The position numbers and the translations under genes are program-made. Below, one piece after another: positions 26,724 to 39,759 of a DNA stretch of 64,000 nucleotides; within the stretch, counting starts at the first letter, position 1; every line of letters begins with the position of its first letter. The notes under the pieces were generated by a model. That model was given only the letters and a program-made list of their open reading frames with translations. It was not told the DNA's origin and did no database searches. The stretch spans positions 124,001-188,000 of the forward strand of contig JANBRJ010000005.1 of assembly GCA_027577595.1 (NCBI GenBank). Reading direction: 5' to 3'. This DNA is from Coemansia sp. RSA 487. Taxonomy: Eukaryota; Kickxellomycota; Kickxellomycetes; Kickxellales; Kickxellaceae.

Positions 26724-29700
26724 TTAACGGAACATGCGCTTGATCACTCCCAGAATCGTGTGTCTGCGGTGCCTGTCCTTGCCGGTGCCCTCACCCTCGG
26801 ACGACAGCGGGCTTTCATCCTGCAACGCATCCGAATCCAGGCGCGCAGCTGTCTCGCTCTCGCTATGGCGGCCGCTTGCCTGTACAGATGGGAACGATCC
26901 GGGGATTGATGGTGATGCATGTTTCAGATCTTCATCCTCATCAACTACAGTTGCTGACGGTGCTCCGCTCATGCGTTTTCCATCGTGGGATCCACGCGAA
27001 GTACGGTGCTGCGAGGAAAGCTTTTCGCGAGTATCTGCAAGTATCCCACTGACCATGCTCTTAGGGCTTGTAGGTACGTCCCTGCTGTCCATCTCGCTGG
27101 AGACTCTTCCACGCGGGCTTTCGCCGCGCTTTCCAGAAATAAACCGTTTCATGCGCTGTCCAACCGTGAAATCTCCACCGTCGCTTCCATGGAAGCCCGA
27201 GTCGCGCGACCGCCTGCCAGCAGTGGTGGCACTTATTGTCGATACCCCGACAACAGCCGATGCCTTCTGGGCTGCATGCAGGTCCTCGATCGTGATAATC
27301 CCTGGTGTAATCGAAGCTGTGTCGCCGAAGAGTGATTCTGGGTAGTGCATCACGTAGGACGGTGTAGCCGCTGCTGCCGAATCCTGCTCTGTAGGCGTCC
27401 TTGCTCCCTTCTCGCCAATATCGAGCTTTGCGGGTCGTGCAGCGACATTGCGTTCCGAAACGGTTGGATACATGACCGAGTCTACCTCGTCGTACGAGCG
27501 CTGAGCCGGTATGCCATCATCTCCAGTGGCTCCTTTAGCTGGTGCAGGTGGCGTGATATCGTCCGCGCCTTGTTCCTTGGAAACATCAGCAGTGTCTTCG
27601 ATCTGCGCTGGCTGGGTATCAGCCGGCATGGCCACCAATTTGCTGGATGCAATTGGCTCAGCAACAGAAGTTGGCTTGGCCTCAGCATGCTCCGAATTAT
27701 CGGCTGCTGCATCGGGTGTTTGTTCCGTAGCATTCGATTCAGAAATACCACTAGCTGAGGCGGCCGGCTCTTGCGCTGTTGCAACAGGGATATCTGGTTG
27801 TTTCTCAGGTTCTTCGGCCACAACAGCAGAGGCAGTAGTGCCCGGTTCCTCTTGTGTGGTATGCTCAGGTACAATAGCAGATCCCTCAGTCATGATTTCA
27901 GATTCGGTGGCAGGTTTTGCGATAGGCTCTACAACAGAATCCTCCACGGCTACCGTAGCTGACTCATCGATAGGCTCAGCAACAGATCGTGCGACAGGCT
28001 CAGCAGCAGGCTCAACAGCGGGATCGGCAGAAGATTCTTCAATAGCATCAGCAGCCGACTCGCCGGTAGGCTCTGTAATGGGCTCAGCAACTGTATCGAC
28101 ATTAGGGTCGGCAACAGCTTCGCCAATAGGTTCTGAGGCATTCGCAACAACAGACTCGGTGACAGGCTCTGTGGCGGCCTCAACAATTGGCTCAGCAATT
28201 GACTTTGAAACAGGCTCGCTAGCAGGCTCTGCGGCGAGATCTATTATTGCCTCGGTAGTAATCTTGGTAGTGGGTTCGATTACAAGGTTTGCAGCAGGTT
28301 CAACAGTAGACTCGGTAACTGGTTCGACAACCAGTTCAGTGGCAGACTTCTCGATCTCGGATACCTCATCGTTTCCGACAATAGGCTCTGTGATATGCTC
28401 TTCTTCAGTGGAGACAGATGCTGTGGCGACGTCAGCTTCAAGCTTATCCTCAGAAACGGCTGTGTCAATTTCATCGTTGACTGGCTCGACAGTTTCGGTG
28501 TTAGCCTCTGGTTTGTCACTATCGGTGGGAGCATCGGTAGAAAATTGCTCCTCCACTGTACGTAATCCAGACGCTGGCCCATCATCGTTTATGCCTGGGT
28601 TTTCATCGGAAGCAGCACCATCGGAAGGTTTGTCTACTGTAGTTGTTTTTACAGTCTCTAATTCTTTGGCTACGGCATCGCTGGCATTCTGATCGATCTT
28701 CTCTGTAGGAACTTCAGCGGCTGGCTCCTCAACAGGAGTTGAATCAGCAGCTGTATTCTCAGTATCTGGCTCTTCGACGACAGACTCGGTAGAGAGCTCT
28801 TCAGAGATAGTGGACTCAATGGATTCATTGACAGCAATCACATTCGCAACAGCTGCATCAGAAACACCTGGCACGCCTTCCTCTGTAGGCCCAGCAGCAG
28901 TAACCTCTGCGCTATTCTCTACAAGGGTAGACGTTTCGGCAACAGGTGCTTCAACAGCCAGCACGTTGACGTTTGGATCCTCTTCAACAGCCGCAGGATC
29001 GTCAACATCTTGCTCAGAACTGGGCTCCTTAGCAGCAGCAGCATCCTCTACATCGTCAGAGGACTCGCCAGCGGACAAGATTGGGTCAACTTGGCTAATC
29101 TCGACAGGTGCATCAGCAGCATCACCTTCAGGAGTGGTATCAATGCCGTCATTATTAACGGGGTTCTCTATGGCAACAGCAGAATCAACAGCAATCTCAG
29201 TCGATGGCTCCTCAGCCAGTGGATCCGCTTTATCTTGGCTGGTTTCCAAGAGCGCTTCGGGAACAACGGGCTCGGCAAGTACAGAGTCATCTGCGATATT
29301 GGATTTGCTCTCTTCTTGTGCTTCTTCAATGGGAAGTTTAGCTTCTAGAGCTGCAGCAGCAGGTTCCTCGCCGGTTAACCTCTCGACCACAGATTCTTCC
29401 GATACAGCAGGTATGTCACTATCAGAGATTGCAGGATCCACTGATGCAGGAACCGTTGAATCCAGCATAACGGGCTCCGCGGAGTCCGTGGCTTGTGGAC
29501 CTTCAACCAGCCGCTCATTGGCAAACGATTCGCTAGACTCTTGCACAGATGCAATGACAGGCATATCAGCAGGATCTGTAACATCTAGAGATTCTTCGCT
29601 GCTAGCCATTACAACGGATTTCTGAGCTTCAACATCGGAAGGATTACCAGGAATTTCTGTTGTGGGCTCGACCGGCGAGGTTTCTTCAGCGATAGCAAGA

Positions 29701-32700
29701 GCAGCGCTATCTTCGTCTTCAGGGCGAGATTCTGGTGCATCTTCCTTTAGCTCTAGTACAAGCTCATCGGACGTTTCGGGAGCCAATGCAACTGTCTTGC
29801 TGATCTCTTCAACAGGGATGACTTTAGCCGAGTCGTGGATGTCCGACGAAATATCCAGCTTTTCTTTAACAGCCGATGCATCCTTGATGATGGGAGTAGC
29901 AGGCTCCGAAAGAACTGATAAAATTTCCTTGTCAGCATCACTGGGCACAGACGCATCAATCATGGCTGAGTCACGAGCCTCGACTGCTGTAACTGGTTCT
30001 GAATCTATTTGGTCAGCCGTGTTTTCTGTGACCTCGACCAATCCTTCAGCATCGTTGTTAGCGTCATCCACAATCAGAGGCATGGTGTGTTCCGCATCCG
30101 ATCCTTCATTAGCATCTATAGCATCGGATTGTGTCGGGGTTGGATCAGATGCCTCCACAATTTCAGGCTTATCTTCCACTGGCTCTGGAACTGGTTCTTG
30201 TTTGGCGATATCGTCGGATGAAGGTTGTGCAGACACTTGGTCCTCAGCATCTGCAAGATCTGCAGTGGGCTTGGATTCCACAAGTACTGGTGTTTCGACA
30301 GCTGCTTCCACTGAAATGGGTTCAACTGTAGCATCTTTAGTACTAACAGGAGCGACATCAACAGACGCCTCCTTTGCCGGCTCTGCAGATGGTGTTTCTT
30401 CAGTTGCCTCGTCTTTCTTATCAGCAGAGGGCTCGTTGGGAGGCAGGGTTGATTCCTCTTCAAGAGAACGCTCAGTAGAAGGCTCATCTGAAGAAAGCTC
30501 AGCTGTCTCGTTGGTGGCAGCAGTAGTCTCAGCGACTGGTACTTCCGTAGCAGCAGCAATGCTTTCAGCTGGTATGCTAGGCTCGTCTGCTGTCGGTTTG
30601 TCCTCAAGATCTCTAGGCTCAGAGGCGACATCAGCAATATCAGAAGGAGCGACATGCTCGTCGTTCGGCTGCTGATCCGTAGCAGCCTCCAGATTTGAAG
30701 GCTGTTCCAAAGCCTCGTGTTGCTCAGAGTCAGCGGAAGGAGCTAGACCAACAAGCTCGGCATCTGAGCTAGCGATGGCTGGTTCCACTTGCTTGGAAGC
30801 ATCATCAAGCACAGATAGTTCTGCGAAATCTTCAGGAGCAGAAATAACGGCAGCGTCTGGTTTATCGGAATTGACTGCTTCAGTGGCAAGATCTCTAGAA
30901 ACAAGTTCTTCGTCAAGTGATGCGGGCACGCCAGCATCGCCCGGCACAAGTATCTCGGGTGTAATCTCTGGGACAGTGTTATCTATATCGAGAGCATCGG
31001 CAGACTCGGCAACAATCTTAGGCTCGTCAGGAATAGAAACAGCGCTTGTAGAGGCATCTTCTGCTTCTGGGGTTTCCGCCACAATGTCATCAACCACAGC
31101 ATCTTCAGAATTGATTGGTTTATCATAGGCTTCCTCGTGAGTTGCGTTCTCAGCGACTGGTACTTCCACAGCGGGCGATGGCTCAAGGGTTTGAATACCG
31201 GCGGCTGGTACGCTCTCAACAGCCTGATCCACCGTCGCTGAATTTACATCCAAAGACGCTTCCTCAACAACAGGATCTTGAGCGGCGAGTGGCTCAGCTG
31301 CATCTGGTACAGCCTCTTCCACCGCAGATGTCTCGAGTGACAGATTCGCATCAGGCTCGTTAGTAGGTGCAGAGTCATCGGCATCTGCAAGAGCCAATGC
31401 AACAGGCATATCATCACTAGCAGCTTGTTCGCTAGGAGAAGGCTCGTTTATAGCAGCAGGTGAAACCGCTGGCTCATCTGTCGATTTTTTAGCAAGCTCC
31501 TGCGTTTCAGCAGCAGGTTCATCCGCTGAAATATCGCGCTCCATGACGGCGACATCGTCGGCAGTTGGCTCATCTGAGCCAGGTTCGGGTGCGGTTGTGC
31601 TGTGGTTGTCCTCAGCTGTAGCTACAGGTACCGGCTCGTCCACTGTACCCTCCGGCACAATAGAAGTATCCTCAGAAACATCAGCGACAATAGGGGTAGT
31701 TTCAGAGTCAGGAACAGCGTCCTTCAAGGCAGATCCAGTAGCCAAACTGTCAGCAAGGTCAACGGTAGGTTCCTTTTCAGTCGGCTCTGGAATATCTGTG
31801 GGCTCATCCGCAACATCAGGTTCTATAGTACTAGCCGTGTCTACAGCAGGTGCTACATACTCGAGCTTTCCATCGTCTGCATCGACTGTTGCTGATTCAT
31901 CGACTTCCAACGCATGTGGAGCTTGCTCCTCAGAACAAGGCCCGCCCTCTGTAGCGCCGATCACAGTCTCTTCGACAACATTACGATCCGCTACAGCAGA
32001 ACAAACAGCCTCCTCGGCTGGTATGCCAACAACAGCCGGCGCATCAGCTACAACATCCGGCGGAGCTGGAGCATCTGCAAGTTCAGCGGGAGAAGGTGCC
32101 TCACTAGCTGAAGCGGTTGCATCTTGCTCAGCACCAGCGGCCCCTGGTGCATCTACCTTCCCAGCTTCAGAAGATGAGGAAGCAATGGGTTCGTCGAGGA
32201 TAGGCGCCGAATCTGAGGGAATCTGCTCCTCTACAACTGGCATGGAAGTGTTGGATTCCTCAATCTCTGGAGCTGCAGTATCTTCAACGTCAAGAGCATC
32301 GGAAACGACTGCTTGTTCAGATTCTGCGTGGAGATCGGCACTCTCCTTGACTTCAGACTCGTTCGGCTTTTCAGCAGCAGCGTTAGAATCTCTGACAGCA
32401 GGCGCTGCAGAAGTGAGATCGTCTTTCTCGATAGCAGAAGGTGCCACCTTGTCAGGCGCTGGCTCCTCAATAGATGGTTCAGGAGCAGCTGCCTCTTCCA
32501 AAGAAGCAGCTTCAGTAGCAACATTATCAGCATCGATAACTTCAAGTACCGCGTCGTTTTTGGTCGCAGGCAAAGCAGTTGGTTCCTCAACAACGGGTTC
32601 GCTAATATGCTGATACTCGGTCGTAGGTTCTTCAACCACAGGTTCTTCGACGGCTGGTTCCTGGACGGCTGGTTCCTGGACGGCTGGTTCTGGTGCTGGT

Positions 32701-35700
32701 ACATCCTCCACAATCGTTGAAGCGGTGACGGGCTCTGCAGCAGGCGCAGCTTCCATCTCAGTAACCGGCTCATCTGCTTGCAGAGGTTCAGAAATGGGTT
32801 CATTGGACACAGAACCAGGAGCCTCCGCCGATTTATCGATTGCAGGCGTTTCAGCCAGCTCTCCCGAAACAGGCGTAGTGTCATTGTTGCCGAGTGAACA
32901 AGCTGAATCTGCAAGCGCTTCAGCAGATACTTGCCTGTCGACGGCTGGCTCTTCAATCCCGGAAGTATTAGCAGTCGGTGCAGATGCCACATCCTCAACA
33001 GAGGGTACAGGCTCTGAGTATCCAGCAGATTCCTTCTCGGTGGCTATCTCCTCGGCAGCTGGGGCCTCCACAGCATCGGCCAAAAGAGCTGGCACTTCTG
33101 TCACAACAGGTACAGCCTCATCCACAGCGTCAGACAACGGTGCTGTTTCTTCGGCGATGGTCTCCTCGGCTAGAGGCTGGAAAGATGCAGATTCAGATAC
33201 TGGTACAACTGGATCCTCAGCAGCAGCGTCTGGGATGGCTGGCTCTTTGGCGACGGGTGTGATGGTGTCTTCAGTAGCAGCCAATGGAGCGAGCTCTTCA
33301 GCAACTGGAATATCGACAACTACGTCCTCAACGACAACTCCATTGGAAGCAGGTTCGGGAGCAGATCCTTCGATCTCGATCTGTTCTGGCGTAGGCTCTT
33401 CAGAGACAGCCGCACTCTCGTCAACGCTAGGCTCTACTACTGGAGAAGCAACTGGATCGACGTCCGCTTCAGAAACCGGGTCCTCTGCTGGGGAATTATT
33501 GCTGACGGACACTTCCGGAGATGGCTCTTCGGCAGGTGCAATGTCCCGCTCAGCGTGTGGCGGGGCTGGGTCAGCATCTGTAGCCTCCACTGCCCGTGTC
33601 TTCAATGAGGGCTCATCAGAAGCAGCTTCAGGGACAGAAGAATCTACAGCAACAGGCGCATGGTCAGCAGGAGCAGGTAAATGTGCTTCGTCTTCAATAG
33701 CTGGCTCGTCGGATGCTGGTTTCTCAGATGCTTCTTTTTCTTGCGGAGAAACGACATCTGTAACAAGCATAGGAGTATCCTCGACATCAGGCAAAGCGCT
33801 TTCTTCTTGAGCTGCTGATTCTTTGACAAAAGAGTCTGAAACAATTGGCTCTTCAGCAGCTTGTTCGACGAGTGCTGCTTGTTCTACGGTTTGCGCATCC
33901 ACAGGGGTTTTTTCGGCGGTGTCGGATGGCTGAACGTCAACGACGTCTACCGGTATGTCTGTCTTGACATCGCCCTCGACACCGACTGGCTTAGTTGCAG
34001 ACTCCTCATTGGCAGGCGAAGAAGAGACATGTTCCTCGGAAGCAATCACAGCCTCGTCACATTTGGAATCGACGGGTGGCTCTGCATGCTCTTCAGTGAT
34101 GGCAGTGACAGGTGCACTAGGAGCATCCGCGTCATCGGCAGCCGGAACAACAGCAGGATCTTCAGGCTCTGCAGCAGGCGTTTCCAAATCCTCTGAAGTA
34201 TCAATAACAACAGCTGCATCAGCAGGCGTATCGACCACTGACACAGACTCAGCCGAATCCTCGACTACAGGAGCAGCATCAACAGTGGCTGGCTCGTCGG
34301 AAATAGACCGATCCGCATCGACATCCTGTGTGCCTGCGTAGTCTGTAGACGTCGCCGGCTGTTCGTCAGGGTTACTATCGGTAACAGACTCTGGCTCAGC
34401 TGTTGCTTTTGTAGGATCCGTATCAGCTGGCGTATCCATGACGACGACATCCTGCTCCTTGGTTGTGAGCTCAGATGGAGCTGGCTCATCAGCCACAGCA
34501 CTTTCAGGGACCACCTCGTCGCTAATTGAGGCATCCAGGTCTACTGGAGCAGGAATATCGGCGACGGACTCAACAGGCGCTGGAGTAGCATCAACAGAAA
34601 CTGAAATGGCAGTGGGCTCGACTACGCCCTGGACGCCAAGGGCCGAATCGTCAACAGGAGTCGAGGCAACAGGCTCCACCTCAATGACAGGCGCAGATTC
34701 TTTCTCCTCAGACGGCTGAACAACGTGCTCACCTGCTGGGTTTTCCGCAACCGGAGCTTCCTCAGCAATGGCGCGCTCGGAAGCATCCTGCTCAGGGCTT
34801 TCAGCTAGCTCCTTTGGGGCAGATTCCGATGTATCAACTTCATCAGAAACAGAAACAGCTGAAGTCTCGTCAGCCACAGGCACATCAGAAATGGGATGCT
34901 CCGTGGCTGGAGAATCGTTACTTGGGGATTTCCCCGACTCGTCGACAGCAGATGTAGGAGTAGAAGCAGACCCTATATCAATGTCCTCGACAGAAACATC
35001 GGGAACGTCTTGAGCAGTCTCAGGCTCGTCTATACCAAAAGACATTCCGTTGGCAACGGGCTCAGCTTCAGCCGACAATTTTCCAACGTCAGTATCCAGC
35101 TTTTCGTCCACAGCAACAGGAGCGACAGGATTCTCCTCAACAGCACTATCATTAGAAACAGGAGCAAGCGAAGCAACTGGATCTTCGATGGACTTGGTAT
35201 CGGTGCTTGGATCATTTTCTTCTGGAACAGACTCAACCGTATCCTCCTGAAGATCTCTAGAAGCAGACTCGGAGTCGGCTGTTGTCTCGCTAGCATCAGC
35301 TGGAATAGCAGGTTCGTCAGAAGCAGCGGCAGACTCGTCGACAGTAGGGGCAGGATCGGTCAGAGCATCTGCTGCAGAAAGCTCGCCAACAGCGCGTGGC
35401 TCAACGTCTGGCTCATTTGATTCGAAAACAAGCTCTGCCACCGACTGCTCAGAAGGCTTGTCCGCTTCCTGTACTGGATTGGAAACAGGTTCTTCTGCCA
35501 CAGACTGCTCAGGATTATCATCATCAACATCGGCTGTAACCTCAGCACTTGCTGCAAGTTGAGTGTCAATTACTGGTTCGGCGGCTTCTGCTTTAGGCTC
35601 GGCGGCTTCTGCTGCAGGCTTGTCAACATGAGCAGGCGTCTCTGATGGTTCCTCTATAACCTGAGTAGCAATAGTCGGCTCATCCTGGACATCTTGCTCA

Positions 35701-37938
35701 ACCACAGGGACAAGCTCCTCGGTTGCAAGGACAGGCTCGGCGGTAAGCTCTTCTGCGACCGGAGCGGCTTCTACAACGCATTCAGCCTTCTGTTTCTCCT
35801 CAACCTCAGCAACAGCCTCAGCGGTTTCCTCCTCCTTTGGCTTGTCGGCAGCAGAGCTAACTTCGGACGCATCGGTGGAAGTAGGCACCTCCAACGAACG
35901 AGATATGACTGACGACTCCTCCGGAACAGACTCATCAACAACCAAGGAAGAGATTGGTACGCGGTCTTCAACGGCCGGTTCCTCAGCATTTGCAATCGAA
36001 TCGTTTGCATTTTCAGCTGAAACTTCATCATCAACAAATGCAGAAGAGACTTGCTTCTCGTCGGTGGCAGCGGCAGCTATAACGACAGTCTCGTGTGCAG
36101 CCTCTTCCGAATCGACCGCATCAGAAACTTCCGGTTTGTTCTCCTCAGCCAACTCGGCAGCGACAGGCTCGTTAACAATGATAGGAATCGGGTCATCAGC
36201 CTTAGCATCGACAACAGCAGAATCGACATTGGGCTGATCAGCAGCGGCAGAAAATGCCTCGGAAACAGGCTCGACAGGGGGTTCCTCGGGAATGGCAGAG
36301 TCAGCAGTTGGCTCCACAGCAACACCAATGGTGACATCTGCCTCGTCCTCCTCAACAACGGCAGAGTCCAAAACAGGCTCATCGGCAACTAAAGCAAGAT
36401 CAACAGCTGGATTCTCGGATGCAGTGCCATCAGGGATATCCACAGGCGCTGATTCTATGTTGGCAATGCTGCTTTCGACAGGTTCTTCGCTAATGGCAGG
36501 CGCTGAAGCAGCAATTTCCGGTGCCTTGGGCTCGCCATCTATCGCAACAATTGGTTCTAGTGCATCGGATTCAGGAGAGGCCCCAGGCTCATTCACTGGA
36601 GGAGCCGCAATGACTGTCTCTGGATCAGCCGCGGCCTCGGTTTCTGGAGCAGACGCTCCCACCACAGTGGGGCTCGGGTCCACAACCGATGCACCCAAGG
36701 AGGGACTGCTTCCAGCGGAGTTTGGATTGGGTGCGTGTTCTGTTTCCACTCGTGCTGATCCACTGTCAGCAACTGTCTCCGAGTCTACGGGTGCGATCTG
36801 CTCAGTCGGAAAATTAGTATCTGTGAGAGCAGAAACAGAAGCACTTGGCAGATCTTGGTCAATCGTTGCAACAGCATTTGGCTTGCCCGAAGCGTCACCA
36901 TCGGCTGATGGAACAGCAGCTGGCTGAGGATCAGCCGCCGTAGAAACCTGTGCAGGCGCAGGATCTGCAGATGCAGATGTTGCTGGCTCATCACCAATAG
37001 TAGCAGCAGCAGCAGCAGCAGCAATGACCGGCGTCTGGCTGGCTTCTGCGGCTACATGATCGGCAGAAGTAGCAATAGAGAGATCCTCAGCTACAACATC
37101 TGCCTTTGTATCTTCGCCAGGATCCTGAGCTTGATTGCTGGCAACAGCAGAAGCCGCGGACACTGGATCCTGCACTATACGTTGGGCGTCAGAAGAATCA
37201 TCGCCGACCACATCCTCCTGCTTCTCACCCAAAGAGGTCTGTGCAGAGGCTGGCTGGTTTGCGCTATCGAGCGGCTGGCTGGAGACTCTCTGGATGTCCG
37301 ACAGCGTGAGATCCATGCACGAGGAATCGGCAGAGTCCATCTGGCCAAGTCTCTTGAGCGCAGAAACGGGCCCGCCAGCACCTAAACGCACATACGCTTC
37401 AGTCGATCAGATGGCAAGACAGCAAAGGTAACAATTAACACAAAAACAAATAAGTTCAATAAACAAGGACAAGGGGCAAATTGAAGCTGTGATTCAGTTG
37501 CAATTGTGTTCACATACTATACTTACTTTGAACACCTGAGTCAGTCTGACCATCGCTGGCACAATCGTCGTTGCCAGCAGCATCATTGAACGCAGGGTCA
37601 ATAGTGAGGATGCCGACTTCTTCGCCGTTGACGTGGTGAAGCACCCGGGCCACCACATCCGATTTGGCAATATCAACTGTGCCCGAGAATCCTAGGGTAT
37701 CAGCACTCTGGTCCTTGCTGCTGTCGCTGGGCTGGAGCGCCACCACCAAAGGCGGGATAGAGTCTGCAACAAAGCTAATGGTGGCCTGAACAGCAACATC
37801 CGGCTGGCTGGATAGAACCGGGTGGTCTTTCGGGACCGCAACGCTGAGAGTGTAGTTGTACTTGGGCAAATCGCTGCCATCACAGTCGAGCGTGCTTGCC
37901 ACAGCAGAAACGGTAGCTGTTTCGGCTTGTTTATCCAT
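26724..37938 (-). CDS. giant acidic protein (3,689 residues) with a CBM48-like N-terminus
   Basis: Exon 1 is 37938-37527 and exon 2 is 37381-26724, joined across a 145-nt GTAAGT...TTTAG intron with matching phase, giving 3,689 residues. Residues about 25-125 follow the pattern of an AMPK-type glycogen-binding (CBM48) domain: YNYTLSV, VAVQATISF, a PL step, LGFSGTVDI and VNGEEVGILTIDPAFNDAAG. About 3,300 residues of Ala/Glu/Val/Pro/Ser/Asp-rich disorder follow, with short units such as AVQEP and VEEP repeated many times. The end is Ser/Arg-rich with probable phosphosites and two basic amphipathic stretches (QRMKRFISGKRG and the last residues, ILGVIKRMFR). Yeast Crp1/Mdg1 share the plan of CBM plus acidic tail but are about eight times shorter. 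Function is unknown. Confidence 0.75.
32641..32700. repeat. 15-nt tandem repeat inside the giant acidic gene
   Basis: On the plus strand the unit cggctggttcctgga recurs in tandem about three times with small changes, encoding repeated A-V-Q/E-E-P on the minus strand. It shows one way the acidic tail could have grown. Weaker, older repeats of the E-P-V/A-x type fill most of exon 2. Confidence 0.75.
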
Positions 37939-39179
37939 CTGTCAAATATTATAGTAACAAGTTTAATAAAAGTCAAATAACCAAATACAGGGTAGAAAGT
38001 AATAAAATAAAGGGACTTTGGACCCAAACGTTCAAATGCAGGGCTTTTCTTAGAGGTAGCAGTATGTTTTTGTCTGTGAATAAGGATAATACAGAGAGCC
38101 AGGGATAGAAACACAAGAGCAGCAGAACCAAAGCAAGGTGATAGATCTGCCAAAACAAAGATCGCTTTTGGCTGCTTCAAAATAATAAGAATAATGTGTA
38201 CTAGTGCGAACTCCAAAAGTTGAAAAAAAGCTGGAAAATTAAATAAGTAAACAAAGAGAAGCGAGGCTGTGCGCATAAAGATGTGGAACTGAAAACGAGT
38301 GAGGCTTTGAAACGTACAAAATTCCTAGGTTTTTTATATTCAAAAAGCTGTGAAGACGAAGAATAATCAATTTTTTTAAAAAATGAGGCTGATAGAAGAG
38401 ATGACCAAAAATGGAAATATTTATGCTATTTGCTTTTTATGTCGGAGTTTTGAAACCTCGGGTGTGTCTGAATAAGCAGGCGTGCCCTTGGATGTTTGCA
38501 CAAATGTGGTGATATTCTGCGAGGGAATTGCGTCGGAGGTAAAGATTGTCCATGTATCGCTTGTTGTCCGTGCAAGTGCCATGTGTTATATTCCTGTTAT
38601 TAACATTTTTTGTTCGGCACTTGTTTGTCAACATCTAGACAAAGAGAGGGGCAAAGAAAAATACCAGGCTTCTGCAGCAAATGTTTTTCATCAGAAGAAA
38701 AATGGCGGGTTTTGCACCCATATAGCACACTCTTTCGTGCTTGGGATGCAGAAAAGCAGAAGAATCTGTTCCCAAACTCGGGAACACCTTGCATTGCACT
38801 GAGAAATAAGATATGGTGGATATTTTGACGTATGCAATAGGAAAAGGATCTGCTCATGTGTACAGCCTGTTGGACAAAGCACACAATCCATTGACTTCAA
38901 AGCGATTGTCATGTTTGCTTCCGCGTTGTTCGTTGCGCACGCACATTGACATGGAATTAGCAATGGCCCAAAGAAAGAACCCGAATCCCGAAAACATCCA
39001 CTTCAACCCATGTTGAAAAGAAATACGCACATCTTGCAGAGGGTGGGCAGCATTGCATGGAATAAGCAACACACTATAGTACATATGCATTTTTGTTTGG
39101 TTTCGCTGTTCTGGCCGCAGTGTCTCTTTTTGAAATTGACATTTGCCATTCCTGGAACAGATGTCGTATAAAAGGTGGG
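37939..39179. other. upstream region of the giant gene, no gene recognised
   Basis: About 1.2 kb, A/T-rich near 37940-38450. Short open frames on both strands have no domain or convincing start. It must hold the promoter of the giant gene, which starts at 37938. Confidence 0.5.
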
Positions 39180-39332
39180 TCAGGTGAACAAGTTGCAGTG
39201 CTTCTCGAACATGAACATATGTGGATTGAGGTCAATCACATCCCCCAACAACATCAACATATGCTTGGCTAACTTCCGCATATCTTCAAATTTCTTTGAC
39301 TCATTTGGCGCAATTGGCAAGACATTCGAATC
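39180..39332 (-). pseudogene. 3' fragment of an unrecognised protein gene
   Basis: About 50 codons on the minus strand ending in TGA (39182-39180) read like real protein: NVLPIAPNESKKFEDMRKLA followed by a helical KHMLMLLGDVIDLNP and a short tail. A stop codon lies directly upstream in frame and no ATG is available, so this is either a terminal exon or, more likely, the decayed end of a gene. I do not recognise the family. Confidence 0.3.
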
Positions 39333-39759
39333 TCTTTAGTACACTATTTCAATGCCTAGCCCTACTATTGCGCTTTATTATTCTCAGAATAATGCGGCGT
39401 GTGTGCAAACGACAATGTCGTAAATGAGCGTATAACAGTTTATTTGACTAAGCAATATAGCTTATTGAACACAAACCAGAAAGTGCGCGCTTGACAAGAA
39501 CCTAAATGGCCTTTGGCGAATGCATACATTAATTTATATTTGGTAAGATATGCTCTACTGGATGCCTCTTGTGCGTTCTGCCAGAGATCTTGCTCTTTTT
39601 GCCCCTCACATGCATCGTTTGGGTTTAAATATAAATCAAAAAGACATACTTTACATTAAAAACATAAAATATGGCCGACAAGTACAATGCGTAACAAAGA
39701 TAATGCATTCCAGTGACAATATTTTTGTGCTCGGAGCATCGTGGATTCGCTTTTACTGT
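39333..39759. other. gene-free stretch
   Basis: A/T-rich sequence. An open frame from 39550 on the plus strand overlaps the CBM48 gene end and has no recognisable domain. No feature is supported. Confidence 0.45.

Noticed and set aside
27511-36927. Several long plus-strand open frames (up to 393 codons) opposite the giant acidic gene
   Set aside because: They are the mirror of GCN/GAN/GTN/CCN-rich codons, read as Ser/Thr/Gly/Ala-rich sequence without domains; no promoter or splice logic supports them.
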